In this document: piece after piece, positions 54,003 through 62,138 of the stretch
How positions within the stretch are numbered: the first letter of the stretch is position 1
Layout: every line of letters starts with the position of its first letter
Assembly: GCA_003134855.1 (NCBI GenBank)
Contig: PLCS01000017.1
Span: 1 to 64,000, forward strand
DNA from: Acidobacteriaceae bacterium
GTDB taxonomy: Bacteria > Acidobacteriota > Terriglobia > Terriglobales > Acidobacteriaceae
Length of the DNA: 64,000 nucleotides
Reading direction: 5' to 3'
Program-made: the position numbers and the translations under genes
The notes under the pieces: model-generated
Databases searched by the model: none
What the model saw: the letters and a program-made list of their open reading frames with translations, nothing else
Told to the model about the DNA's origin: nothing

Positions 54003-54299
54003 CTACTTCTTCACGGGGGCGATCACGTCCTTGGCGGCCTTGGCCACGCGGAACTTGACCACCGTCTTGGCCTTGATCTTGATGGCCGCGCCGGTTTGGG
54101 GGTTGCGGCCGATGCGGGCCTTGCGCTCCGCCTTCACCAGGCGGCCGATGCCGGGAATCACGAAAACGCCGTTCTTCTTGGTTTCCTTCACGGCGGTCTC
54201 CGCCTGCAGGTCCAGGAATGCTGCGACTTGCTTGTTGGTCAGTTCCAGTTTTTCGGCGAGAAGCCGAATCAGGGCGGTCTTGGTCAATCCAGTTGCCAT
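54003..54299 (-). CDS. HU family DNA-binding protein
   Basis: A 98-residue nucleoid protein, MATGLTKTALIRLLAEKLELTNKQVAAFLDL, with FVIPGIGRLVKAERKARIGRNPQTG, the beta-arm region that inserts in the minor groove. HU bends DNA and supports replication and recombination. ATG 54299 follows GGAGAG. The frame continues upstream to 54362, but not with family residues. The gene lies downstream of a T-tract-rich region that is probably intrinsically curved (54523-54568), and this is notable for a DNA-bending protein. Confidence 0.96.
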   Translation of the reverse strand: MATGLTKTALIRLLAEKLELTNKQVAAFLDLQAETAVKETKKNGVFVIPGIGRLVKAERKARIGRNPQTGAAIKIKAKTVVKFRVAKAAKDVIAPVKK

Positions 54300-54618
54300 G
54301 TGTTGCTCTCCTTCTCGGGCGTGCCCTTGGGCGCGCCGGTGTTGCCTGGGCTTCCGCCGCATACTGCGCGCCGCATGGAAAGGAGGGGATCAGGCAACAC
54401 GTGCACGAAACCCCTGTATTCATGCGGGTCGGAGTACCCGTCGTTCGTTACAATGCGACTTTTGAGGGAACAAAGTCAAGGAAAAAACCGCGATTTCCAC
54501 AAAATTCTTAGGTATTTGTGCATTTTTCGTCGATTTTTACCTGTTTTTGCAGAGATTTGCTGGTTTTTATCGGGTTGCGTACGGGGAAACTCTTCAGGAT
54601 GGCTGCTGTGCGGGGCGC
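54300..54618. other. HU upstream region with phased T-tracts
   Basis: No gene in this 319-base region. It contains a candidate HU promoter (54450-54479, minus) and a set of T-tracts at about 54523, 54534, 54544, 54556 and 54564 that repeats every 10-11 bases. Confidence 0.5.
54450..54479 (-). promoter_or_regulatory. candidate HU promoter
   Basis: On the minus strand, TTGACT (54479-54474) and CATTGT (54455-54450) are 18 bases apart. The -35 is strong, the -10 is weak. It would leave a leader of about 145 bases. Confidence 0.4.
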
Positions 54619-55356
54619 CTAATCCAGGCCAAAAAGCACCTTTTTGCGGGGCGCGAGAGCCGCGGCTATCGGGGTGTTCAGCGCATCCACCACCGGCGCA
54701 GCCAGCCGGAAGTGGCGAATCAGCTCAGCGGCAAAGCCGGGGTCGAGGGCGGCCGAGGCGGACAGCGTGGTGCTCAACCCCCACTGGCGGCATCGAATCA
54801 GATCGAGCGCCGGATGCTCTTTAGGAAAGCCCTTGGGCGGACGGGTGAGCGCGTTGCCGTCGAACTCGGTGAACGTTTTGCGCACGGCGGGTTTCTGCAA
54901 GAGTTTGCGGAACTCGGCGTGGTGATCAAGGAGCCAGTGGCGAATGGCGGCCAGTTGATCCTTCTCCGGCATGTAGGCGCCGGCGGCGATGACCACCTCC
55001 TTGGCGTCGATGTGGAAGTAGTAGCCCGCGCCGGAGGTCTTCTCCAGCCCCTGATGCGACCACCAGGCGGCCACATGCGTCTTGTACGGCTTCTTGTCGG
55101 CGCTGAAGCGGGTGTCGCGATAGATCCTGAAGAGGCATTTCTCCGCGGGCCGCACGAAGCTGGGGGCAAAGCTCTCCATCGCGCCGGTGACCTTGCGGAT
55201 AATGGCCAGCATCGGCTCCTTCAGCTCGGCCTCGAAGACCGCCTTGCGCGGCGTGAACCACTCGCGATCGTTGTGGCGGGCCAGGGCGCGCAGAAAGGCT
55301 AGGCCTTCGGAGTGAAGGTGGGCGGCGGGTGGTACGGATTTTGTTGCGCGAGTCAT
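54619..55356 (-). CDS. DUF2461 family protein
   Basis: A 245-residue soluble protein with the DUF2461 features: LRALARHNDREWFTPRKAVFEAEL, CLFRIYRDTRFSADKKPYKTH, AGYYFHIDAKEVVIAAGAYMP and HPALDLIRCRQWGL. The family (TIGR02453) is widespread and of unknown function. It is not clearly linked to its neighbours, ruvA upstream (14 bases away) and HU downstream. The close spacing to ruvA suggests one transcript. Confidence 0.88.
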   Translation of the reverse strand: MTRATKSVPPAAHLHSEGLAFLRALARHNDREWFTPRKAVFEAELKEPMLAIIRKVTGAMESFAPSFVRPAEKCLFRIYRDTRFSADKKPYKTHVAAWWSHQGLEKTSGAGYYFHIDAKEVVIAAGAYMPEKDQLAAIRHWLLDHHAEFRKLLQKPAVRKTFTEFDGNALTRPPKGFPKEHPALDLIRCRQWGLSTTLSASAALDPGFAAELIRHFRLAAPVVDALNTPIAAALAPRKKVLFGLD

Positions 55357-55369
55357 GATGGAAACAAGT

Positions 55370-55960
55370 CTACCGGATCACCTTCAGCGCGCCACGGAAG
55401 AGTCCGTCGAAGTCGGCGGCGAGGGCTTTGTCCTTGGCGACGGCCTGTTCGATGGCCTTCTCGGCGGCCACGCGCTGGTAGCCGAGATTGACCAGCGCGG
55501 AGAGCACGTCGTCCACAGCCGCTCCGCGCACCGACGATGGCGCCGGCGCAACGGCAAAGTCGTCGAGCTTGTCTTTCAGTTCGACCACCAGCCGTTCGGC
55601 CAGCTTCTTGCCGACGCCGGGAATGCGCGTCAGTTGCGCGTGGTCCTGGCCGCGAATCGCCTGCACGGTGCGCTCCGGTGAAAGTCCGCTGAGCATCTTG
55701 ATCGCCAGTTTGGGACCGACGCCGCTGACGGTGATCAGGCGCTCGAAGAGGCGTTTCTCTTCGCGATCGAGAAAGCCGAAGAGTGCGATCTGGTCTTCGC
55801 TGACCTGGGTGTGAATGTGCAGTGCAGTCTCCGCGCCCAGCGAGGGCAGGGCGGTGAAGGTGGGGATTGAGATGGTGACGTCATAGCCCACCCCGGCCGC
55901 CTCTACGATGGCCTGGCCGGGCTGTTTGAAGATGAGCTTTCCGCGCAAATGAGCGATCAT
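55370..55960 (-). CDS. ruvA: Holliday junction branch migration protein RuvA
   Basis: A 196-residue DNA-binding subunit of RuvAB that recognises Holliday junctions as a tetramer. MIAHLRGKLIFKQPGQAIVE is the OB-fold N-terminus; two helix-hairpin-helix motifs, ERLITVSGVGPKLAIKMLSG and LTRIPGVGKKLAERLVVELKDKL, are intact. The C-terminal domain III ends LALVNLGYQRVAAEKAI-like. No ruvB or ruvC is adjacent. ATG 55960 has no obvious ribosome site. DUF2461 follows closely downstream on the same strand. Confidence 0.97.
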   Translation of the reverse strand: MIAHLRGKLIFKQPGQAIVEAAGVGYDVTISIPTFTALPSLGAETALHIHTQVSEDQIALFGFLDREEKRLFERLITVSGVGPKLAIKMLSGLSPERTVQAIRGQDHAQLTRIPGVGKKLAERLVVELKDKLDDFAVAPAPSSVRGAAVDDVLSALVNLGYQRVAAEKAIEQAVAKDKALAADFDGLFRGALKVIR

Positions 55961-56125
55961 GGTGCCTTATTGTAGAATCCCTGGCCGCTCAAGGAAAACC
56001 ATTCTTTCTACCTCGCGTCCAAAGAAGTGCGGGGGAATGGCTCCGGTGCGCCCGCGCCGGATACAATAGGGTTTGGACTGCGGCAGACAGGCGGCAGGCG
56101 ATTCTGACTTTTGGAGCAGGTACAC

Positions 56126-57166
56126 GTGAGAGGCATTGTCCGCCGCGGTCTGCGGCTTGAATTGGTTGCGGGACTCGGTATCGCGCTGGCCATGCCCGCG
56201 CTGGCGGCGCCCGCGGGCGTAGCCACGACAACGGTGCTGACCGCGCCGCAGACCACGCAATCCAATGCGCAGACCTGTTCGCTGACCAGCTTCTCGGTGA
56301 GCGTGGCCAGTGCGGCGGGAGTGCCTGCCGGAACCGTCAACATTGAGGACGGCACAGTTTCACTAGCCAGCGCGGATCTCGATTCCAGCGGGAAGACCAG
56401 TTTCCAATTTGCCCTGAAGGACGGCGCTCACTCTCTGAGCGCGGTCTATGCCAGCAACGCCGATTTCCTCACCTCCTCTTCCGCGGCCGCATCGGTGACC
56501 ATTAGCAATCAGTGCAATTCCGAGTTTGCGGTGACCGTCTCCAATCTGACGCCGACGAGTGCCGCGAACACCCTGACCCTGACGCCGGGTCAGGCGGGAA
56601 CGGGCACGATCAGCGTTACACCGTTGCAAGAGTTTGTCTCCAAGTTGACGACTCCGGCGTTTGTCACCATCTCCTGCTCCGGCCTGCCCGATCAAGCTTC
56701 CTGCATTTATACGCCGGAGAGCGTTGAGATCTTGCCTGACCAGAATGCGGCAGTGACCAGTTCGATGGTGCTTCAGACCTACGCGCAATCCACCGCATTG
56801 GCCTCACCAGCAACCCGACCGGGCAAGGGCTCCTCTCCCATAGCCTGGGCGTTTCTGCTGCCCGGCGCTCTGGGTCTGGGCGGTCTCGCCTGGGGAGCGC
56901 GGCGCCGCCGGGGTCCCCGCGGACAGGTCTTCATCCGTGGGGCGGTCCGCCACTGGTTAAATCGGCTTTCGCTCGTGGCCCTGGTTTGCCTGGTCACCCT
57001 GCTGGGTACCACCGGATGCAATCCGCGCTATGGCTATGAGCACCACGGCCCGATTCCCAATCCGCCGACTCCGGCTGGTACGTACACGGTGACCGTCACC
57101 GCGCAGTCCAACAACGGCGTTACCGCCATCACGCAGAACACGACATTCGTGCTGACGGTCAATTAG
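56126..57166 (+). CDS. secreted Ig-like domain protein with membrane anchor and internal lipobox-like cysteine
   Basis: A 346-residue surface protein. Signal peptide residues 1-29. Bacterial Ig-like (Big_3/5-type) domain around residues 30-130 with SSGKTSFQFALKDGAHSLSAVYASNADF, then LTPGQAGTGTISVTP. A membrane segment (AWAFLLPGALGLGGLAWGARRRR) with a basic stop-transfer tail follows near residue 245, and a second hydrophobic stretch ending in TTGC near residue 290. GTG 56126 is chosen because GGAGCAGG lies just upstream; TTG 56111 is the alternative. Probably a cell-surface structural or adhesive protein. Function unproved. Confidence 0.7.
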   Translation: MRGIVRRGLRLELVAGLGIALAMPALAAPAGVATTTVLTAPQTTQSNAQTCSLTSFSVSVASAAGVPAGTVNIEDGTVSLASADLDSSGKTSFQFALKDGAHSLSAVYASNADFLTSSSAAASVTISNQCNSEFAVTVSNLTPTSAANTLTLTPGQAGTGTISVTPLQEFVSKLTTPAFVTISCSGLPDQASCIYTPESVEILPDQNAAVTSSMVLQTYAQSTALASPATRPGKGSSPIAWAFLLPGALGLGGLAWGARRRRGPRGQVFIRGAVRHWLNRLSLVALVCLVTLLGTTGCNPRYGYEHHGPIPNPPTPAGTYTVTVTAQSNNGVTAITQNTTFVLTVN

Positions 57167-57223
57167 GTTCGTCCGGCTGCAGTCGGAAAGTCTCTAACTC
57201 TGCTGTGCTGGTGAGCGAAGGAT

Positions 57224-57270
57224 AACAAAAAGAACCTGCGGCCTCAAGCCATCCGCAGGTTCTTTTTGTT
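57224..57270 (+). terminator. bidirectional terminator with 18-bp stem
   Basis: The arms 57224-57241 and 57253-57270 are perfect 18-bp inverted copies around an 11-base loop. The AACAAAAA and TTTTTGTT ends give A/T runs on both strands, so it ends both the Ig-like gene (plus) and trpB2 (minus). Confidence 0.85.
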
Positions 57271-57301
57271 GTCCTTTTGCCGCAACTCAGGTGATCCGTG
57301 C

Positions 57302-58660
57302 TTACCCCACCGACGGCAGCCCAGCCAGCGCCATTGCGATCTCCTCCGCCGGGTACTCGTAGTTCTCCAGCTTGCCGGCCTGATAGGCGATGTACGATTG
57401 CATATCGAAGTGCCCATGGCCGCTGAGATTGAAGAGAATCGTCTTCTGCTTGCCTTCCTGCTTGGCTTGCAGGGCTTCGGAGATGGCCGCGGCGATGGCG
57501 TGGTTAGCCTCCGGAGCGGGCATGATGCCCTCGGAGCGGGCAAACTGAATCCCGGCGGCAAAGGCGTCCAACTGCTGCACGGTGGTGGCCTCGGCCAATC
57601 CCAGGTCGAGTACGTGCGAGACCAGTGGCGCCATGCCATGATACCGCAGCCCGCCGGCATGAATTCCGGGAGGAACGAAGCTGCTGCCCAAGGTGTGCAT
57701 CTTGACCAGCGGCGTCAGGTGGCCGGTGTCGCCGAAGTCATAAACGAATCTGCCCTTGGTCATGCTGGGGCAGGCCGCCGGTTCCACGGCAACCACGCGC
57801 GCCTTGCTCTGACCCTTGAGCTTGCGGCCGATGTAAGGCATCCCCAGGCCGGCAAAGTTCGATCCGCCGCCCGCACAGGCGATCACCACGTCAGGATCGT
57901 CATCGGCCAGGGCCATCTGCTCAATCGCCTCCAGGCCAATCACCGTCTGGTGCAGCAGCACGTGACTCAACACGCTACCCAGCGCGTACTTGGTATTCGG
58001 ATCCTTGGCGGCCACTTCGACGGCCTCGGAAATCGCAATGCCCAGTGAACCATTCGAGTCCGGATGCTGAGCCAGAATCGCCCGGCCCGACTCTGTTTCG
58101 TTGCTTGGGCTGGCGGTCACCGAGGCTCCAAAGGCTTCGATCAGCGCACGGCGATAGGGCTTCTGGTCATAACTCACCCGCACCATGAAGACCTTGCAAT
58201 CCAGGCCGAAGAAGGAGCAGGCCATGGCCAGGGCCGAGCCCCACTGGCCGGCTCCGGTCTCCGTGGAAAGGTGCTTGGTGCCTTCCTTCTTGTTGTAATA
58301 AGCCTGCGGCAGGGCGGTATTCAACTTATGCGAGCCGGCCGGGCTCACGCCCTCGTATTTGTAGTAAATGTGCGCCGGCGTATCCAGCGCCTTCTCCAGG
58401 CGGCGCGCCCGGAAGAGCGGCGAGGGGCGCCACTGCGCGTAGAGTTGCCGCACTTCGCCGGGGATCTCAATCTCCCGTTCCTGGCTCACTTCCTGCAGGA
58501 TCAGGCTCATCGGAAAGAGCGGCGCCAGGTCGTCCGGCCCGAGGGGCTGGAGCGTACCAGGATGCAGCGGCGGGGCCATCGGCTTGGGCAAGTCGGCGGC
58601 AATGTTATACCAGGCAAGGGGAATGCGGTTGGGCGGAAGGTTGTACTGGATGGTTTCCAT
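57302..58660 (-). CDS. TrpB2-type tryptophan synthase beta-like PLP enzyme
   Basis: A 452-residue enzyme of the TrpB2 branch. The PLP lysine is Lys 112 in GSHKLNTA; GAGQWGSALAMAC and CAGGGSNFAGLG are the phosphate- and cofactor-binding segments. TrpB2 converts indole and serine to tryptophan and often lacks the channel partner TrpA. Indeed no trpA or other trp gene is adjacent. The N-terminal extension (IQYNLPPNRIPLAWYNIAADLP) is TrpB2-specific. ATG 58660 is clear. The strong terminator at 57224-57270 ends the transcript. Confidence 0.95.
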   Translation of the reverse strand: METIQYNLPPNRIPLAWYNIAADLPKPMAPPLHPGTLQPLGPDDLAPLFPMSLILQEVSQEREIEIPGEVRQLYAQWRPSPLFRARRLEKALDTPAHIYYKYEGVSPAGSHKLNTALPQAYYNKKEGTKHLSTETGAGQWGSALAMACSFFGLDCKVFMVRVSYDQKPYRRALIEAFGASVTASPSNETESGRAILAQHPDSNGSLGIAISEAVEVAAKDPNTKYALGSVLSHVLLHQTVIGLEAIEQMALADDDPDVVIACAGGGSNFAGLGMPYIGRKLKGQSKARVVAVEPAACPSMTKGRFVYDFGDTGHLTPLVKMHTLGSSFVPPGIHAGGLRYHGMAPLVSHVLDLGLAEATTVQQLDAFAAGIQFARSEGIMPAPEANHAIAAAISEALQAKQEGKQKTILFNLSGHGHFDMQSYIAYQAGKLENYEYPAEEIAMALAGLPSVG

Positions 58661-58722
58661 GCGGAGATTCTATCAGCACGGGCGAGGGATTGGCACGGCC
58701 CGCGGCCGGAATTTTTCCGCGC

Positions 58723-59190
58723 TCAGGACTGCGCGCGCACGGCGAAGAGCTGGCCCGTCCAGGGGCCGTAATTCAGCGTGATGCCGCCGATGACCTTGCC
58801 GTCGTCGGAGATGGCAAGCCGGTACTGGTCGATGCCGATGATGCTGTTCGGGTCGTCCTTCTGATAGCCGTTCAGCACCAGCAGACCCTCGCCCCTCCTC
58901 TCGCCCTTCACAAGCTCCGTGCCGGTCAACCCCACCTTGGCGGCCAGCTCAGGGGTGGCATTCGAGGGCGCTTTGCGCAGCGTCCACACAATCTTGCCGC
59001 GGATCGATCCGTCGCCGGCTGGCGCGCAGGTTTTGCAACCGGGACCGGTCTCTAGAGTCATCGTGACGGTAAAGACATACCCGGTCGGGTCCGTCCAGAT
59101 GCCGCGCCACTCTCCCGCCACGCTGCCGGCCTGAGCGGAGCAGGCCAGACTGCACAACAAGATCCCGCAGACCAGTAGAATTCGCCTCAT
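58723..59190 (-). CDS. small secreted hypothetical protein
   Basis: A 155-residue exported protein with signal peptide (residues 1-21, SLACSAQAG). The mature part has GEWRGIWTDPTGYVFTVTMTLE, a CKTC pair, then GIDQYRLAISDDGKVIGGITLN. The pattern is like a small beta-barrel/lipocalin fold, but I do not recognise a family. ATG 59190 is the first good start. It lies alone between trpB2 and the next genes. Confidence 0.75.
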   Translation of the reverse strand: MRRILLVCGILLCSLACSAQAGSVAGEWRGIWTDPTGYVFTVTMTLETGPGCKTCAPAGDGSIRGKIVWTLRKAPSNATPELAAKVGLTGTELVKGERRGEGLLVLNGYQKDDPNSIIGIDQYRLAISDDGKVIGGITLNYGPWTGQLFAVRAQS

Positions 59191-59353
59191 CCTCGCTCTC
59201 CATTCTGCCGTTTGGCTGACATGCTGCCATTGTAAGCCCAGGCAAGAGTGGACGAAGCAATAGAGTAGGGAAGAGGGTTATGAATAGAATGGGCAAGATC
59301 GGACTACCGCGGAAGGCTGGCGTCTCCCGCCCTTGCGGCCTCGTTGGCGAAGC

Positions 59354-59554
59354 TCAAGCCGCCCTAGAATCCGGCTCCTGTTTGGCAATCCTTCTTGAAA
59401 GCTGGGCGGCTTCCTGGGAGCTTTCGAAGGCCTGACGGGTCAATTCATGATCGGAAGCGTGATCGCCCGTGCTGTGCCCGCATGCGGCTACCGCGTGCGC
59501 GTGAGCTGCGTGGTTGTGGAGTTCCGCCGCTTGGGAATGTTCACTCTGGGGCAT
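59354..59554 (-). CDS. small His/Ala-rich hypothetical protein
   Basis: A 66-residue protein rich in His (HNHAAHAHAVAACGH, HASDH), giving metal-binding potential. The second half is an acidic/basic helix. ATG 59554 follows AGGAGAAG at good spacing, which supports it as a real gene. An ATG at 59581 is an alternative. No family recognised. Confidence 0.6.
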   Translation of the reverse strand: MPQSEHSQAAELHNHAAHAHAVAACGHSTGDHASDHELTRQAFESSQEAAQLSRRIAKQEPDSRAA

Positions 59555-59799
59555 GGTCTTCTCCTTTTCAGGCAAGCGCATAAAACACTTGTATTAGTAG
59601 TCTTCCACCTGGCTGCAAGGCGCGCTGTGCAATCGGAGACAGGACTGCTGATATAGCGCCTTTCCCTGCCTCTGTCGCAAGGAAGCGCGCTGCGAAAAGA
59701 TCACGCCCGGCGATTCGCTCGACCGTTTTCTGCCGGCAACGTTCAATATTTCTCGTATTCGTGCATGAAAGTGTCTCGTTCCTGTACACTGAACGCGCC

Positions 59800-60138
59800 A
59801 TGAGTTGCCTATTTTGCGAGATCGTTGAAGGAAGCATCCCCTCCACCGCCGTCTACCAGGACGAGCAATGCTATGCCTTCGCGGACATTCACCCGCAGGC
59901 GCCGGAGCACGTGCTGATCACGCCGCGCGAACACATTGGCTCGCTGGCCGACTGCATCGAAGGGGATCACGCGCTGCTCGGCCACCTGCTATGGACCGCG
60001 GCCCAGATCGCCCACGCCAAGGGCCTTACCAACGGCTACCGCGTGGTGGTCAATGCCGGCGAGGACGGTGGCCAGACCGTGGATCATCTCCACGTTCACC
60101 TGCTCGGCGGACGCCCGCTCACCTGGCCGCCGGGATAG
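59800..60138 (+). CDS. HIT family nucleotide-binding protein
   Basis: A 112-residue HINT-type hydrolase with the histidine triad HLHVHLLGG near the C-terminus and FCEIVEGSIPST near the start. Such proteins hydrolyse purine nucleoside phosphoramidates or dinucleotides. CysX2Cys at the start (SCLFC) gives the zinc site of the typical fold. ATG 59800 is chosen, since it fits the family; an upstream GTG 59761 is not needed. A TACACT box at 59784-59789 lies 10 bases before it, so the transcript may be nearly leaderless. Confidence 0.95.
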   Translation: MSCLFCEIVEGSIPSTAVYQDEQCYAFADIHPQAPEHVLITPREHIGSLADCIEGDHALLGHLLWTAAQIAHAKGLTNGYRVVVNAGEDGGQTVDHLHVHLLGGRPLTWPPG

Positions 60139-60158
60139 ATTTCCCGCGCACAAAAGAA

Positions 60159-60181
60159 GGCGCTCCCACCATGGAAGCGCC
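60159..60181 (+). terminator. short hairpin between HIT and the pseudo-receiver gene
   Basis: GGCGCT (60159-60164) and AGCGCC (60176-60181) pair around an 11-base loop; the inner CC/GG can extend the stem. It lies between convergent genes. No clear T-run. Confidence 0.4.
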
Positions 60182-60203
60182 CCTTGCCGTGAGTCCGTCT
60201 GCC

Positions 60204-61154
60204 TTAAGCCGGCTGCGGCGTGTTGTCTTCTTCCTCTTCCACTCCATAGCGGCGCAGAAGATTGGGCAGGGTTTGCGAGAAAGCCGACCGCGGCATTACC
60301 GCGTCGCAACCTGCGTCGATGGCCTTGGCCTTCAGTTCGCCTTGCAAGTGGTTGAGATAGCCGACGATCGACGTCGCTTTCTTGAACTTGGTCTTGAACT
60401 TGGGGATCAGCGCCATGGGCTTGGCGTTCAGATTGTTCAGGTCGAAGACCACCAGCTTGGGCCGCTCGGCCTCGGGCAGGTCCGTCAGCCGGGCGACGGA
60501 TTCCTTGTCGCCCTTGACGAACTCCACCTTCACGCCCAGCTTGCGCGCCGTCTCCTGAATCTTGGCCAGGAAGAAGAGATCGTCAATGAAGCAGAAGATG
60601 CGGGTGGGCGCGTCGGCGCGGATGGCGACCGCCGGCTGCGGCTGGTAGTCGTCCTGGTAAGAGTCGCCGTGGCCGCTGCTCATGATCTGGATGGTCGAGG
60701 GCGGACCGTCGGCAACATTGCCGTTCACGATGCGATAGCTGTGGTCCATTGGGCCGACAAACTCGCGCGGCCCCTTCTGCTTCATCTTGCGCTTGCCCTG
60801 CGGCGGGGCGGAGATGCTGTTGCCGGGCTGCGCCGCCGAAGACGATCCCTTCTGGGAGAATTTCTTCTTCCGGCCCTGATTCTGGTGTCCGCCCTGGCGG
60901 CCGCCCGGTTGTCCACCTTGGTGCGGCTGAGCCGGCTTGTGCTTCGCGGGACGAGGCTGCGGGGGCGCCTGAGCCTGCGGTTGCGCCTGAGGCGGAGGCT
61001 GTTGGGCCTGAAGCTGCTGCGCGGGAGCCGCGCTTGCCTGGCTGCTCTTGTTTTTGCGGCGGCGCCGGCGGCGCCGATGCCCCTGCGATTGTCCCTGGCC
61101 GTTGGCCGGGTCCGGCCCCAATTCAGTTTGGGGTTGCGTCAATTCTGTCGTCAT
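60204..61154 (-). CDS. basic disordered protein with pseudo-receiver domain
   Basis: A 316-residue protein. Residues 1-140 are low complexity, with GHRRRRRRRKNKSS and long Gln/Pro runs (PPPQAQPQAQAPPQP) and basic segments, as in RNA-binding disordered regions. Residues about 185-305 resemble a CheY-type receiver: RIFCFIDDLFFLAKI, LVVFDLNN (a possible acceptor Asp) and AGCDAVMPRSAFSQTL, where the usual Thr/Lys switch residues are not evident. So it may be a degenerate receiver. Function unknown. ATG 61154 is clear. The fusion is unusual and deserves attention. Confidence 0.72.
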   Translation of the reverse strand: MTTELTQPQTELGPDPANGQGQSQGHRRRRRRRKNKSSQASAAPAQQLQAQQPPPQAQPQAQAPPQPRPAKHKPAQPHQGGQPGGRQGGHQNQGRKKKFSQKGSSSAAQPGNSISAPPQGKRKMKQKGPREFVGPMDHSYRIVNGNVADGPPSTIQIMSSGHGDSYQDDYQPQPAVAIRADAPTRIFCFIDDLFFLAKIQETARKLGVKVEFVKGDKESVARLTDLPEAERPKLVVFDLNNLNAKPMALIPKFKTKFKKATSIVGYLNHLQGELKAKAIDAGCDAVMPRSAFSQTLPNLLRRYGVEEEEDNTPQPA

Positions 61155-62138
61155 GCGTGAACTTCCTGGTGTTTTGCGCTCTGCTGCATTGCGTTTCCTG
61201 GTTCAGCCCTTGTTGCCGGGTGCCGAACTTCCCTTGTCCGCCGCCGCCCAGTTCTGGACGGGGAATCCGGCGGAATGCGGCGAAAAATCGTCGCAGGAAC
61301 CTGTGTAAACTGCGCCGGAGCGATCTCCGCGCAATCAACCGCGATTCCCAGGGGCGTTGTGCATCTTCACAGATTCCGGCCGTATCCGGAATTCCCATCA
61401 ACCGGCGCTTCCAGCGTGCGGAGCCGATTCAGCCTCTGCGGCCCGGAACGATCTCTGTAGACCTCTGCGAAATTGCATTCTTGCCGCCGCGCACACAAAA
61501 GCCGGGGAAAACTCATCCGGTTGTCAGATACGTGACGGTGAGAGCGGCGCCTTCCTCAGGTGATGCCCTTCCTATGGGAAGCTTCGCCGCCTGTAGATGC
61601 TATGAAATGAATGGACTGGCGAAGTTTCCTTGCATGCGGCGAGCTTGCTCTGCCCCTTTCGGGTGGCTCGCGTCAGCCGCTTGATAGGCAACTCTGATAC
61701 TACAGCGAACTCCCGCGGCTGGCAAGTGACCAATTGTATGCCGGATCCGGTCCGTATGAGTGCCTTCCCCAACTAAGGGCCAAACGCAAGAAACGCCACT
61801 CACGTGAGTGGCGTTTCTCTGTCCCTGCGCTGGTCACTGGCCTCCCAGCTATCCTATAGCCGATGGTGTTCCATCGTGCCTGTTTGCAGACCTTCCGGCC
61901 GGTTCATCCCTTTTGAGGGCCGCTACGTCGGCGGTTGCTCTTGCCGGGCATCTGCATTCTCTGGGCTGGCAGAAATCTTCCAGCGCCTGTATATCACTGG
62001 CGCTTCACTAATAGCAATTACTGTACCATTTTGTACATTATTTATTTTCAATGATTTGTGGATTTTTCAATGCGGGAATTGTCTTGATTATGGAACTCCG
62101 AATGCGAGATAAATCCTGAAAACCATAGAAGCTTCTCC
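61155..62138. other. 984-base intergenic region, no supported gene
   Basis: Several short frames exist but none looks like a protein family. It contains a short hairpin (61374-61393), a 30-bp perfect palindrome (61789-61818) and, near 61980-62120, an AT-rich stretch with TGTAC / GTACA repeats. No tRNA was recognised. Confidence 0.45.
61789..61818 (+). repeat. 30-bp perfect palindrome centred on CACGTG
   Basis: Every base of 61789-61803 pairs with 61804-61818 with no loop. It contains CACTCAC / GTGAGTG and the E-box-like CACGTG core. It could act as a terminator, recombination site or operator; no T-run follows. Confidence 0.7.

Noticed and set aside
61560-61700. tRNA-like stretch near 61620
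   Set aside because: No T-loop GTTCRA sequence or CCA-type ending and no cloverleaf could be matched.
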